A stretch of DNA of 64,000 bases from NCBI GenBank assembly GCA_002502095.1, contig DAPJ01000005.1, positions 63,034-127,033 on the forward strand. Reading direction: 5' to 3'. This stretch comes from Euryarchaeota archaeon UBA62 (GTDB lineage Archaea; Thermoplasmatota; Poseidoniia; Poseidoniales; Thalassarchaeaceae). A program made the translations under genes and the position numbers. This document shows positions 15,229 to 24,283 of the stretch, one piece after another (the first letter of the stretch is position 1; every line of letters begins with the position of its first letter). A model generated the notes under the pieces. That model was not told the origin of the DNA and ran no database searches. It saw only the letters and a list, made by a program, of their open reading frames with translations.

Positions 15229-16560
15229 TTAGGGATAATTCCATTCCATCTTTTGAGCATCCGAAACCAAGACTTCACTGCCATCGACTTCTATGCACAA
15301 GAATCCATCATTGTCTAGTCCAATAATCCTGACCCTTTCATTCTCAATCTCAGCTACTACGCCTCTAGAAAGACTGGATGACAATGCCTTCCAGCTAGAA
15401 ATTTCCAGCGACCTTTGATCAAGATCTGGTACCATTTCGAGTCTTTCAAGAATTCCAGAGACCCCACTGTCCACCATACTGAACACTTCTTCTAGGGAAA
15501 CGTCGCCAATGGTATCGCTCCACCCAAGGCAAGGAATTCCATTAACCACCCTTGGTGATGAATTAATTCCAATCCCTATCCTAAAGCCAGGATTAGAACT
15601 ATTCGCTTCAATCATTATCCCCCCTATTTTCTCCCCACGGATGGAGATCAGGTCATTGGGCCACTTCAGTTCACAACTTAGTGACTTCGAAACCGCGGCG
15701 CCAATCCCTATCTGTAGCATTCCAGGGGTGGAAATCTCGGTTGGCTCTCTGTTGATTTTCCACGATGCCAGTAAATCTCCAGGAATAGACTCCCATTTTG
15801 ATCCTCTTCTCCCTCTGCCAGAAAGCTGGTCTCCTACAATCAGTCTCTGCCACCCCTCGTCCGGCAAATGAATCACTCCATCCATTGCAGAATCACATAT
15901 TTCCTCTCTCTTTTCCTTTGACCCTGAACCAGTCCTCCACATAGCAAAGACCTCCAATCTCTCATCGCCAATCCTCTTCATTTCCAATGATCTGCAAGAC
16001 CACCCAGACATTAACCAGACAGAAGGGCTACTGGGACTAATTGGGTCCGTTCTAAATAGAAGAACGACCGTCAAATCATCATTGTTCCTAACTTTCAGAC
16101 TTTTCAATAACTCTTCTGACCAGCCACCATCTCCCAAATCAGTCAGTGACGCCTCCTCGATAGGCTCCAATACCGGCCCATTAGGGTCTGGGGGATTGAG
16201 ATATGGTAGATTCCATACAATCAACTTAGTTCCATCTGGTATGCCCCATCCATCCTCGCCAACCCCACCTTCTCTAACTATTACATTTCTCTCAAATCCA
16301 TTTCTTTCTATGTTAGCTCTAGAACAGGCTACAGCATATGGATTGACATCATATGATAAAACACTCCAGCCGAGAGCAGAAAGTGCCATGGAGACCACGC
16401 CCGTGCCACATCCTATCTCTATTGCATTCGATGCATTCCCCTCCAGTCTTGAAATCGCCCTGCAGAGCAATTCAGTGTCCTCACGAGGAGGATAAACTGT
16501 CGGAGCCACATCAATTTCCCAAGGGCCGAAGTTTTCCATTTCAAATATCATCCTCTTCAT
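15229..16560 (-). CDS. HemK2/Mtq2-like methyltransferase fused to biotin-protein ligase
   Basis: 443 residues with two domains. Residues about 1-210 form a SAM methyltransferase of the HemK2/Mtq2 type: 'VYPPREDTELL', 'IEIGCGTGVVS', and NLPY at 107-110 where the family usually has NPPY. Residues about 215-440 form a BirA catalytic domain: GRGRRGSKW (228-236), KWPNDL (269-274), KIGGIMIE (281-288), and a C-terminal beta-barrel. The ligase would activate biotin and load the carrier at 2092-2502. There is no DNA-binding domain. ATG 16560 follows GGGTGAT; in-frame codons up to TTG 16587 are possible. I see no stop between the domains, so it reads as a true fusion. Confidence 0.85.
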   Translation of the reverse strand: MKRMIFEMENFGPWEIDVAPTVYPPREDTELLCRAISRLEGNASNAIEIGCGTGVVSMALSALGWSVLSYDVNPYAVACSRANIERNGFERNVIVREGGVGEDGWGIPDGTKLIVWNLPYLNPPDPNGPVLEPIEEASLTDLGDGGWSEELLKSLKVRNNDDLTVVLLFRTDPISPSSPSVWLMSGWSCRSLEMKRIGDERLEVFAMWRTGSGSKEKREEICDSAMDGVIHLPDEGWQRLIVGDQLSGRGRRGSKWESIPGDLLASWKINREPTEISTPGMLQIGIGAAVSKSLSCELKWPNDLISIRGEKIGGIMIEANSSNPGFRIGIGINSSPRVVNGIPCLGWSDTIGDVSLEEVFSMVDSGVSGILERLEMVPDLDQRSLEISSWKALSSSLSRGVVAEIENERVRIIGLDNDGFLCIEVDGSEVLVSDAQKMEWNYP

Positions 16561-16627
16561 ATAAATCATCACCCGCTCAGTTCTCAAAACATCGATTTTT
16601 CATCAGTAAACCTTATTTGTTGGCCTC

Positions 16628-16637
16628 ATAAATTAAT
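16628..16637 (+). promoter_or_regulatory. TATA-like box upstream of tRNA-Lys and the RNA polymerase operon
   Basis: ATAAATTAAT stands out against GC-rich sequence on its right. Counting about 25-27 bases downstream puts a start near 16655-16660, leaving a leader of roughly 85 bases before tRNA-Lys. It may also serve the divergent methyltransferase-ligase gene on the other strand. Confidence 0.4.
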
Positions 16638-16642
16638 CTTGC

Positions 16643-16742
16643 TTCCGTCCATACGGGAGGGGACCCGGCCACCGCTAGCCTTGCTCTTGCCGGTAGGTTC
16701 AAAAATACCCCCTCGGTCCGAGGATAGCCCAGCATCAGCCAT
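16643..16742 (+). other. GC-rich, hairpin-forming leader before tRNA-Lys
   Basis: About 100 bases without an ORF. Three short stems can be drawn: CCGT/ACGG (16645-16648 with 16653-16656), CCGGC/GCCGG (16665-16669 with 16689-16693), and CCTCG/CGAGG (16711-16715 with 16719-16723). It is not a recognisable tRNA and no box C/D pair was seen. It could be a 5' leader, a small RNA, or simply spacer. Confidence 0.3.
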
Positions 16743-16816
16743 GGGCCTGTAGCTTAGTCAGGTAGAGCACCGGGCTTTTAACCCGGTGGCCGGGGGTTCG
16801 AATCCCCCCGGGCCCG
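16743..16816 (+). tRNA. tRNA-Lys (anticodon TTT)
   Basis: A full cloverleaf can be drawn: acceptor GGGCCTG (16743-16749) with CGGGCCC (16809-16815), anticodon stem CCGGG/CCCGG (16770-16774, 16782-16786), loop cttttaa with anticodon TTT at 16777-16779, T stem GGGGG/CCCCC with ttcgaat loop, and discriminator G16816. CCA is not encoded, and there is no intron. It lies 52 bases before rpoH on the same strand with no clear promoter between, so it may be cut out of the polymerase operon transcript. Confidence 0.95.
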
Positions 16817-16868
16817 CCTGCTAGCTACGGGACCGTGGTCGATTTTGGACACCGAGGCGGGAAGGAAA

Positions 16869-17456
16869 ATGGCAGTAAAAAGCTCAACCAAAAAGAGACT
16901 TATCGAACTCGGAGTATCCGAAGAGCATGCACACAAGCTTGCTGATGATGCAAACATGGACGCCATCAAAAGAATGACTGTCGAAGAAGTCGCCAAAAAG
17001 GTAGGCTTAGAATCGGGCGCCTCAGAGCTAGAGAACATAATGGGAATAATTCGTGAACAAGCTGCTTCTAGGAGGAGGAGTAGATCAGGAAGAGTTACCA
17101 TTTCCAGAACAGCCCTTCTTGACGAAGATATCCCACTCGGAGAAGATAGATTCAACGTTCTAAATCACGAACTGGTCCCTCACCATTCACTTGTACCAGA
17201 AGAGGAGGAGGCTTCAGAACTCTTCCCATGGGGCTTAATGGAAACAGAAGCTGATGGAAGCAAAAGATTAGCCAAAGAGCTTCTTCCAAAAATTTTGATC
17301 ACAGACCCATCCGTACAGGCATTGAAGGAAATGGAAGAGTCAGAGAGAACAGATCTTCCAGCTGGATGGCTAAAGAACAGGGTTGTCAAAATTTTCAGAT
17401 ACAGCAGGTCAGCAGGCGCCAGCACTGCTTACAGACTAATCGTGGAGAGCAATTAA
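16869..17456 (+). CDS. rpoH: RNA polymerase subunit H (Rpb5-like) with N-terminal HhH-like extension
   Basis: 195 residues, against about 80 for a typical archaeal RpoH. Residues about 92-195 are the RpoH/Rpb5 C-terminal fold, from 'FNVLNHELVPHHSL' to 'SRSAGASTAYRLIV', which lies in the jaw of the polymerase. Residues 1-55 form an added domain (VKSSTKKRLIELG ... EEHAHKLADD) closely matching the N-terminus of RpoA'' at 24283, followed by a basic linker SRRRSRSG. The pattern resembles a helix-hairpin-helix (HhH_5-type) nucleic-acid-binding unit. ATG 16869 with GGGAAGGA upstream is preferred over TTG 16845, because the RpoA'' protein begins at the matching residue. Confidence 0.92.
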   Translation: MAVKSSTKKRLIELGVSEEHAHKLADDANMDAIKRMTVEEVAKKVGLESGASELENIMGIIREQAASRRRSRSGRVTISRTALLDEDIPLGEDRFNVLNHELVPHHSLVPEEEEASELFPWGLMETEADGSKRLAKELLPKILITDPSVQALKEMEESERTDLPAGWLKNRVVKIFRYSRSAGASTAYRLIVESN

Positions 17457-17468
17457 GGAGGCAATAGT

Positions 17469-20400
17469 ATGAAGGAGATAGTAGAGAGTTATTTCGCGCA
17501 CAGAAGTATGGTTAACCACCAGTTGGCATCATACAATGATTGCATTCCCAGTGGAGATGGCAAGAGTAGCCGTATGGAAAAGATAGTCAGAGGAATTAGA
17601 ATTGGTAGCGACGACCCTCTGGAAGATGTTCCAGGAGGACCGGACGCAGGCGGAATGATCAAGCTCGACGTCTTGGATAAGGAGATCTACATCAGGATGA
17701 AGGGTATTCGTTTGGGCGCTCCTACTGTCAGAGAGGCAAACGGTGCAGAACATCCAGCCACCCCACTCGAATGTAGACTAAGAAAGCTAACATATTTCTC
17801 GCCCATATATCTGGACTTTAAAATATACAGAGATGACCTACCACCTTCCACCTCAGAATCTGATATTGGATTCATCGAGGAAGAGGGAGTCCACATTGGA
17901 AATCTCCCAATAATGGTCAGATCTGGTAGGTGTAATCTACATCCGGACCACATAGCTGGGACACAAGAAAAGTCTCTGAAACTGTCTCCTACGACCTCAC
18001 CTGAAGATGCTCTCAGACACAAAGAACTTCTGAGAAAGGCCGGAGAAGATCCACTAGATCCCGGGGGCTACTTCATAATCAACGGTACTGAGAGAGTTCT
18101 AATTTCAATGGAGGATTTAGCTCCAAATAGAGTTACAGTGGAAAAGAACAAGAAATATGCTCATGAGACAGAGGTAGCAAAGATTTTCTCTCAGAAAGAT
18201 GGAGTGAGGAAACCAATCAATGTCGAAAAGAGACGCGATGGAATGCTTATGGTCAAGATACCCAGTGCGGGAACCACAGCAATTCCAGTAGTTCTGCTAA
18301 TGAGGGCTCTCGGAATGGAGAATGATAGGGATATCTTCTCTGCAATCGCAGGACCTGTTGAAGCAATGAAATATACAGTTGCAAACCTCAACGACGTTAA
18401 AGACAATCCAGAGTATGGTGTAGATAATACCGAAGAGGCAATGGCATGGCTTGAGAAGAAATTCGCAGCAGGTCAGCAGAAAGAGTATAGGGAATCCAGA
18501 ATTCAGAACTTGCTAGACAAGGAACTACTCCCTCATCTTGGTTCTGAAGATGACGTTAGGACAAAGAAGGCTATATTCCTTGGTAGGATTGTTAGGCAAG
18601 TCTTGGAGATGGCAATAACCAATAGGGACCCTAACGACAAGGATCACTACGCCAACAAGAGAGTCAGACTTGCTGGAGATTTGATGGAGGATCTTTTCAG
18701 AGTTGGTGTTCAGGGACTAGCAAGGGACTTGAAGTACCAGCTTGAGAGGCACCACAACAGGAAGAGAGAGTTGAAAATCAACTCCTGCCTTAGGCCAGAT
18801 GTACTGACTTCCAAGATAATGCATGCCCTAGCAACGGGAAACTGGGTCGGGGGCAGATCAGGAGTCAGCCAACTACTGGACAGGACAACTTACCTAGCTT
18901 CTCTATCTCATATGCGAAGGGTTACTAGCCCTCTTGTTAGAAGCCAGCCTCATTTCGAGGCTAGGGATCTTCACCCCACACACTGGGGCAGGCTATGTCC
19001 AAATGAGACCCCCGAGGGTCAGAACTGCGGACTTGTTAAGAACGCTGCACAAATGATAGATGTCTCAGAAGAGGTTCCTGAAGACGATGTCAAGGAGCTC
19101 TTGGTCGAGGCGGGAGTAAACCCTAATCCAGAAGGCTGGGCTGATGGTTCTAGGATTCACGTGAATGGAGATATTTTCGGCCTCCACAAGAGACCCAATA
19201 AACTCGTTTCTCAGTTCAAGAGAAGAAGGAGATCGGGAAGGATAAGGCCCGAGGTAAGTATACGTCATGATACTGAAAACAGGGATGTCTACATCAATAC
19301 TGACCGAGGAAGAATAATGAGGCCTCTTCTAGTCCTAGAAGACGGTACTCTAAACCTAGCCAAGTTCCACTTGGAGGGCTTAAGGACAGGCGAAATTACA
19401 TTCTCTGATTTGGTTTCTTCAGGAGTCATAGAGTGGGTAGACGCCGAGGAAGAGGAAGATCTTCTCATCGCCCCCAGGCCATTCGATTTACCAGAGCTTT
19501 CCCCTAAGAACAACAGGCCAATGGATCCAGCTAGGGTTGAGTGGACGAATCTTGGTGATGAAGAGATTTCGAAGGCCAAACTGAAGGTGGACGTTCAGAT
19601 GCCAGACGGGAGTACAGTTACCGAAAAGTTCTCGATTCCGCTCAACTACCACCAGAAGGAAATTGAAACTCTTCGTAAGAAAGAGAAGAAAGACAATACT
19701 GTCCTAGTATATACTCACGTGGAAATCGACCCTCAGCTAATTCTGGGAGTATGTGCCGCATTGGTCCCATACCCCGAGCACAACTCTACGCCTCGTGTTA
19801 CTGGAGGAACTGCAATGGTAAAGCAGAGTCTAGGTCTGCCAAGTGCCAACTATCGTCTCAGACCAGATACCAGGGCTCATGTGATGCATTATCCACAGGT
19901 CTCTGTGGTAGGTACAAGGGCAATGGATACCACCAACTTCAACAGCAGGCCGGGCGGTCAGAACTTTGTAGTTGCGATAATGAGTCATCACGGCTACAAT
20001 ATGCAAGATGCCGTTATTATGAACAAGGCCTCGGTAGAACGTGGCCTAGGAAGATCAACATTCATCAGGACCTACAATGCAGAAAATAGGAGGTTCCCTG
20101 GGGGCCAGGAAGAGAGAATAGAGGTCCCTGGGACCGGACTTGACGAGGTCAAAGGAATGAAGTCATTCGATAGCTATGCACATCTCGAAAGAGACGGCCT
20201 TCCAGTGCCTGAAGAGTTCTTATCCAGTGGAGGGGGGCCAGATTCTGCAGTACTCGTCGGGAAAACCAGTCCCCCGAGATTCCTCGAAGAGGCTCACGGA
20301 GCTTTCCTTCAAGCTCAAGAGAGAAGAGAGTCATCAATGATGGTTAGGCATGGAGAATACGGATGGGTAGACAATGTATTCGTTACCGAATCACTAGATT

Positions 20401-21194
20401 CAGGAAGACTTGTCAGGATTACTGTTAGAACCAACAAAATACCCGAGCTTGGAGATAAGTTTGCGAGTCGTCACGGTCAGAAAGGAATCATTGGGAGGAT
20501 TGTCGAAGAAAGAGATATGCCTTTCACCGCAGATGGGACTATTCCCGATCTGATCATCAATCCGCATGCCATCCCTTCGAGAATGACTGTCGCGCACGTA
20601 CTAGAGATGATCGGTGGAAAGGTAGGCTCTCTCGAGGCCAGAAGAATTGACGGAACGGCATTTACTGGGGAGAAGGAGGATTCGCTGAGAGCCGGCCTTC
20701 TGAGGAATGGCTTCAATCACACAGGTAGGGAGAATATGATAAGCGGAGAAACAGGCGAACAATACCCTGCAGAGGTATTCGTTGGAGTCATATATTATCA
20801 GAGGCTTCATCACCTTGTGAGCAGTAAGCTTCACGCAAGGAGCAGGGGAAGAGTTCAGATCCTCACCAGGCAACCTACAGAGGGGCGAGCCAGACAAGGC
20901 GGTCTAAGATTCGGAGAGATGGAAAGAGACTGCCTAATTTCCCATGGAGCCTCGATGGTCATCAAAGATCGTCTATTGGACGAATCAGATGGATGGCCAC
21001 TGATGGTGTGCAATACGCCAAGATGTGGACATGTGGCATATTATGACTGGAAGAGGAGGACTACCGTATGCCCTTCCTGTGGGGACAGAGCGGATGTACA
21101 TTCAGTCCAGACATCCTATGCATTCAAGCTACTCCTTGACGAGATGAAGAGTCTCGGAGTAGCTATGAGACTTGAACTGGAGGATAGAAGATGA
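17469..21194 (+). CDS. rpoB: DNA-directed RNA polymerase subunit B (unsplit)
   Basis: The 1241-residue product is the complete beta-like subunit in one piece, as in Thermoplasmata and unlike the split B'/B'' of many methanogens and halophiles. Visible landmarks include 'HPTHWGRLCPNETPEGQNCGL' (given here as its parts GRLCPNETPEG and QNCGL), 'SHHGYNMQDAVIMNK', 'KFASRHGQKG' with the active-site lysines, and a C-terminal zinc ribbon (CNTPRCG ... CPSCGD). ATG with GGAGG upstream. The gene starts 12 bases after rpoH and overlaps rpoA1 by four. No intein was found. Confidence 0.98.
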   Translation: MKEIVESYFAHRSMVNHQLASYNDCIPSGDGKSSRMEKIVRGIRIGSDDPLEDVPGGPDAGGMIKLDVLDKEIYIRMKGIRLGAPTVREANGAEHPATPLECRLRKLTYFSPIYLDFKIYRDDLPPSTSESDIGFIEEEGVHIGNLPIMVRSGRCNLHPDHIAGTQEKSLKLSPTTSPEDALRHKELLRKAGEDPLDPGGYFIINGTERVLISMEDLAPNRVTVEKNKKYAHETEVAKIFSQKDGVRKPINVEKRRDGMLMVKIPSAGTTAIPVVLLMRALGMENDRDIFSAIAGPVEAMKYTVANLNDVKDNPEYGVDNTEEAMAWLEKKFAAGQQKEYRESRIQNLLDKELLPHLGSEDDVRTKKAIFLGRIVRQVLEMAITNRDPNDKDHYANKRVRLAGDLMEDLFRVGVQGLARDLKYQLERHHNRKRELKINSCLRPDVLTSKIMHALATGNWVGGRSGVSQLLDRTTYLASLSHMRRVTSPLVRSQPHFEARDLHPTHWGRLCPNETPEGQNCGLVKNAAQMIDVSEEVPEDDVKELLVEAGVNPNPEGWADGSRIHVNGDIFGLHKRPNKLVSQFKRRRRSGRIRPEVSIRHDTENRDVYINTDRGRIMRPLLVLEDGTLNLAKFHLEGLRTGEITFSDLVSSGVIEWVDAEEEEDLLIAPRPFDLPELSPKNNRPMDPARVEWTNLGDEEISKAKLKVDVQMPDGSTVTEKFSIPLNYHQKEIETLRKKEKKDNTVLVYTHVEIDPQLILGVCAALVPYPEHNSTPRVTGGTAMVKQSLGLPSANYRLRPDTRAHVMHYPQVSVVGTRAMDTTNFNSRPGGQNFVVAIMSHHGYNMQDAVIMNKASVERGLGRSTFIRTYNAENRRFPGGQEERIEVPGTGLDEVKGMKSFDSYAHLERDGLPVPEEFLSSGGGPDSAVLVGKTSPPRFLEEAHGAFLQAQERRESSMMVRHGEYGWVDNVFVTESLDSGRLVRITVRTNKIPELGDKFASRHGQKGIIGRIVEERDMPFTADGTIPDLIINPHAIPSRMTVAHVLEMIGGKVGSLEARRIDGTAFTGEKEDSLRAGLLRNGFNHTGRENMISGETGEQYPAEVFVGVIYYQRLHHLVSSKLHARSRGRVQILTRQPTEGRARQGGLRFGEMERDCLISHGASMVIKDRLLDESDGWPLMVCNTPRCGHVAYYDWKRRTTVCPSCGDRADVHSVQTSYAFKLLLDEMKSLGVAMRLELEDRR

Positions 21195-24100
21195 GTGCTA
21201 AAGATGCAGCTAAAATTCCCAAGAGAATAGAGGCTATCAAGTTCACCTTGATGGATCCCAACGAAATTCGAAAGATGTCTTCTGTTGAGGTAAAGACTGC
21301 GGATACGTACAAGGATGACGGACATCCCTTCAAGCAAGGCCTAATGGACCCAAAAATGGGTGTAATAGATCCAGGAGTAAGATGCGAGACATGTGGTAAC
21401 AAGCATGACGAGTGCCCGAGTCACTTCGGCCACATAGCTCTCGAATTACCAGTAATGCACATAGGATTCACCAATCTGATCAAGACCGCTCTGAAATGTA
21501 CTTGTAATACATGTAGTAAGATACTTCTCCACGATAAGCCGGATACTCATCCTGTCGATCCAGAAAAGTCAGAACAAGATTATTACAGGGACAAAGTGAA
21601 GGACGTCATCATTAAGCACGGCGTAGGTTCCACAGAGTTCAAGAATACAATCAAGGATATCGAGAAGGAATGTTCCAGCAAAAAGAGGACCATCTGTATG
21701 CACTGTGGTGCTGAGCAGGGTAAGATAATGTTAGACAAACCCTCAACTTTCAAAGAAAAGAAAGATAACAAGGGTGAGCACAAGCTAAACGCACGTGATA
21801 TTCGCGAGTGGCTCGAGAGAATTCCTGATGAGCACCTAATATTCCTTGGAATGGACAAGGATGCCGCAAGACCAGAATGGACTATCATGAAGGTACTTCC
21901 TGTGCCTCCAATCACGGTTAGACCATCTATCACGCTTGATAGCGGAGACAGGTCAGAGGACGACCTAACGCACAAACTGGTGGATGTTTTGAGAATCAAT
22001 CAGAGACTCAGGGAGAATAGAGACGCGGGGGCACCCCAGCTAATCGTCGAGGATCTTTGGGAACTCCTCCAGTATCACTGCACTACTTACTTCGATAATC
22101 AGACTAGCGGAATTCCACCTGCAAGGCATCGTTCCGGAAGGCCTCTGAAAACACTGGCTCAAAGACTCAAGGGTAAAGAAGGCCGCTTCAGAAGCAACCT
22201 TTCCGGAAAGAGAGTGAACTTCTGCGCTAGAACTGTCATCAGCCCAGACCCCAACCTTGGAATTAATGAAGTTGGGATACCAGTTCAAACTGCCAAGGAG
22301 TTAACTGTGCCCATCAGGGTCACTAGTAGAAACAGGGAACAGCTCAGGCAAATGATTCTGAGAGGTCCTGATGTCCATCCCGGCGTTAACTACATTATCA
22401 GGGGAGATAGGTTTAGGGTAAGAATAACAGATCGAACCAAGTATATCTGGGCTGGATTTAGGTGTCTTAATCCTCAGTGTCACTCAGGTAGTGATGATGA
22501 ACCATACAATGGTTACAGGCCAGACCTTAACGAGGTACTACCGGCTCCAAACTTCCTCCCTGGTCTTGTCCTTAAACAACAGAAGAGGAGAAACTCTTTC
22601 GGAGAACTAGAGGAAGAATGGGGAGTAGATCTAGACTCAACACTATCCAATCTCAAGGGCGAGGATGAGAGAGGGCTCCCTCTTCCTGAAAACGACCCCA
22701 GAGCGGCAATCCATTACAGGTGGAAGTGGGAGATGGAAAATCCTACTGAGTACCTGCCAGAACACCTAGAAGTTACTTGTCCACATTGTGGCAGTCCAGA
22801 AATTGAGGACGAGTATGGAAATGCAATTGGAACTGATATTGAGGATAGACTCAGTACACATGATCTTGATGGAAACCCGCGACCCGGAGTCGTGGTAGAG
22901 AGGCACCTAATAGACGGAGACGTGGCACTGTTCAACAGACAACCATCCCTTCATAGGATGTCCATGATGGTGCATGAAGTCAGAGTAATGCCTGGAAAGA
23001 CATTCAGATTCAACTTAGCAGACTGCACTCCTTACAATGCAGATTTCGACGGTGACGAAATGAATCTGCATGTCATACAGAGTGAAGAAGCTAGGGCTGA
23101 AGCTAAGATTCTGATGAGAGTTCAGGAGCATATAATCACACCCAGATACGGAGGTGCCGTCATTGGTGGGATACACGATCATATTTCGGGGGCATATCTG
23201 CTGACCCATGGCAATAGAATTCTGCCTAAGAATCTGGTAATGCAAGTCCTAGGGGATACAAATTGGGATGGAGAACTTCCTCCCGAAATAGAGGAAAATG
23301 GAGTAGTAGGATACAGAGGTAGTGATGTTCTGAGCCTAATTGTTCCAGAGGGATTCAAGCTTGACTACATCAGTAGAATAGGCGATCAGGTCAACGTCGC
23401 CAGAGGTAATGTTTCAGGGACGATCGATAAGAGGGGGATTGGAGCCGAAGACGGCAGACTACTGGATGCTGTCGTTCACACCCACGGCCCAGAGGCCGGC
23501 GCTGAGTTCTTAGACAGAATGACAAGAATGACTATCTCCATATGTACTTCACTAGGATTCACTACTGGGATAGATGACGAAGATCTTCCTCCAGAAGCCA
23601 AGGAAGAAATAAACAAGATCAATCAACGCGGAAGCGATGCCGTCGATGCCGAGTTAGAGAAATTCGGAAAAGATGGAAGAAGATATGAGACACGTCCGGG
23701 GAGAACACCACTGGAAACTCTAGAGGAAAATATTCTGATGATTCTCGACGAAGCTAAGACTGAATCAGGAAACGTGGCCAAGTCATTCCTCGGTTCTGAT
23801 AACGCCGCTGTAATGATGGCTACCTCTGGTGCCAGAGGATCCATGGATAACCTCGCTATGATGGCAGGTTCCATAGGTCAACCAAAGGTTCGTGGTAAGC
23901 GTCTGGAAAGAGGATATCAGGACAGGGTGTTGGCTCACTTCCCGCGTAATTCCAAGGGAGCCCAGGAGAAAGGGTTCGTTGGTTCTTCGTTCAAGCGTGG
24001 ACTGGAGCCAACAGAATTCTTCATGCTATCTGTATCTGGCCGGGAGTCACTGGTCGATACAGCTGTTAGGACAGCTAAGTCGGGATACATGCAGAGAAGG

Positions 24101-24283
24101 CTCATCAATGCAATGGATGACTTGAAGGTCGTAGACGATGGAAAGGGTTCCGTCAGGAATACTGCAAATAGAATTATTCAGTTCGAGTATGGGGAAGATG
24201 GCGTTGATCCAGCCCGAAGCCGTGGAGGGAAGCCATTTGATGTAACAATGGTACTCGATGACGCATTGGGAGGTGAGAACTGA
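21191..24283 (+). CDS. rpoA1: DNA-directed RNA polymerase subunit A'
   Basis: 1030 residues, somewhat longer than the usual 870-910, with extra acidic/basic segments, for example around residues 120-200 and 880-930. The catalytic magnesium motif NADFDGDEMN lies at about 616-625. Zinc-binding clusters occur near the N-terminus (CETCGNKHDECPSHFGH; CTCNTC). The pieces 'SGKRVNFCARTVISPDPNL' and 'RQPSLHRMSMM' are standard. ATG overlaps the rpoB stop (ATGA). Confidence 0.98.
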   Translation: MSAKDAAKIPKRIEAIKFTLMDPNEIRKMSSVEVKTADTYKDDGHPFKQGLMDPKMGVIDPGVRCETCGNKHDECPSHFGHIALELPVMHIGFTNLIKTALKCTCNTCSKILLHDKPDTHPVDPEKSEQDYYRDKVKDVIIKHGVGSTEFKNTIKDIEKECSSKKRTICMHCGAEQGKIMLDKPSTFKEKKDNKGEHKLNARDIREWLERIPDEHLIFLGMDKDAARPEWTIMKVLPVPPITVRPSITLDSGDRSEDDLTHKLVDVLRINQRLRENRDAGAPQLIVEDLWELLQYHCTTYFDNQTSGIPPARHRSGRPLKTLAQRLKGKEGRFRSNLSGKRVNFCARTVISPDPNLGINEVGIPVQTAKELTVPIRVTSRNREQLRQMILRGPDVHPGVNYIIRGDRFRVRITDRTKYIWAGFRCLNPQCHSGSDDEPYNGYRPDLNEVLPAPNFLPGLVLKQQKRRNSFGELEEEWGVDLDSTLSNLKGEDERGLPLPENDPRAAIHYRWKWEMENPTEYLPEHLEVTCPHCGSPEIEDEYGNAIGTDIEDRLSTHDLDGNPRPGVVVERHLIDGDVALFNRQPSLHRMSMMVHEVRVMPGKTFRFNLADCTPYNADFDGDEMNLHVIQSEEARAEAKILMRVQEHIITPRYGGAVIGGIHDHISGAYLLTHGNRILPKNLVMQVLGDTNWDGELPPEIEENGVVGYRGSDVLSLIVPEGFKLDYISRIGDQVNVARGNVSGTIDKRGIGAEDGRLLDAVVHTHGPEAGAEFLDRMTRMTISICTSLGFTTGIDDEDLPPEAKEEINKINQRGSDAVDAELEKFGKDGRRYETRPGRTPLETLEENILMILDEAKTESGNVAKSFLGSDNAAVMMATSGARGSMDNLAMMAGSIGQPKVRGKRLERGYQDRVLAHFPRNSKGAQEKGFVGSSFKRGLEPTEFFMLSVSGRESLVDTAVRTAKSGYMQRRLINAMDDLKVVDDGKGSVRNTANRIIQFEYGEDGVDPARSRGGKPFDVTMVLDDALGGEN

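Noticed and set aside
16650..16742. A second tRNA upstream of tRNA-Lys, suggested by a ggttcaaa T-loop-like string
   Set aside because: No consistent acceptor, T or anticodon stem could be drawn; kept only as a structured leader.
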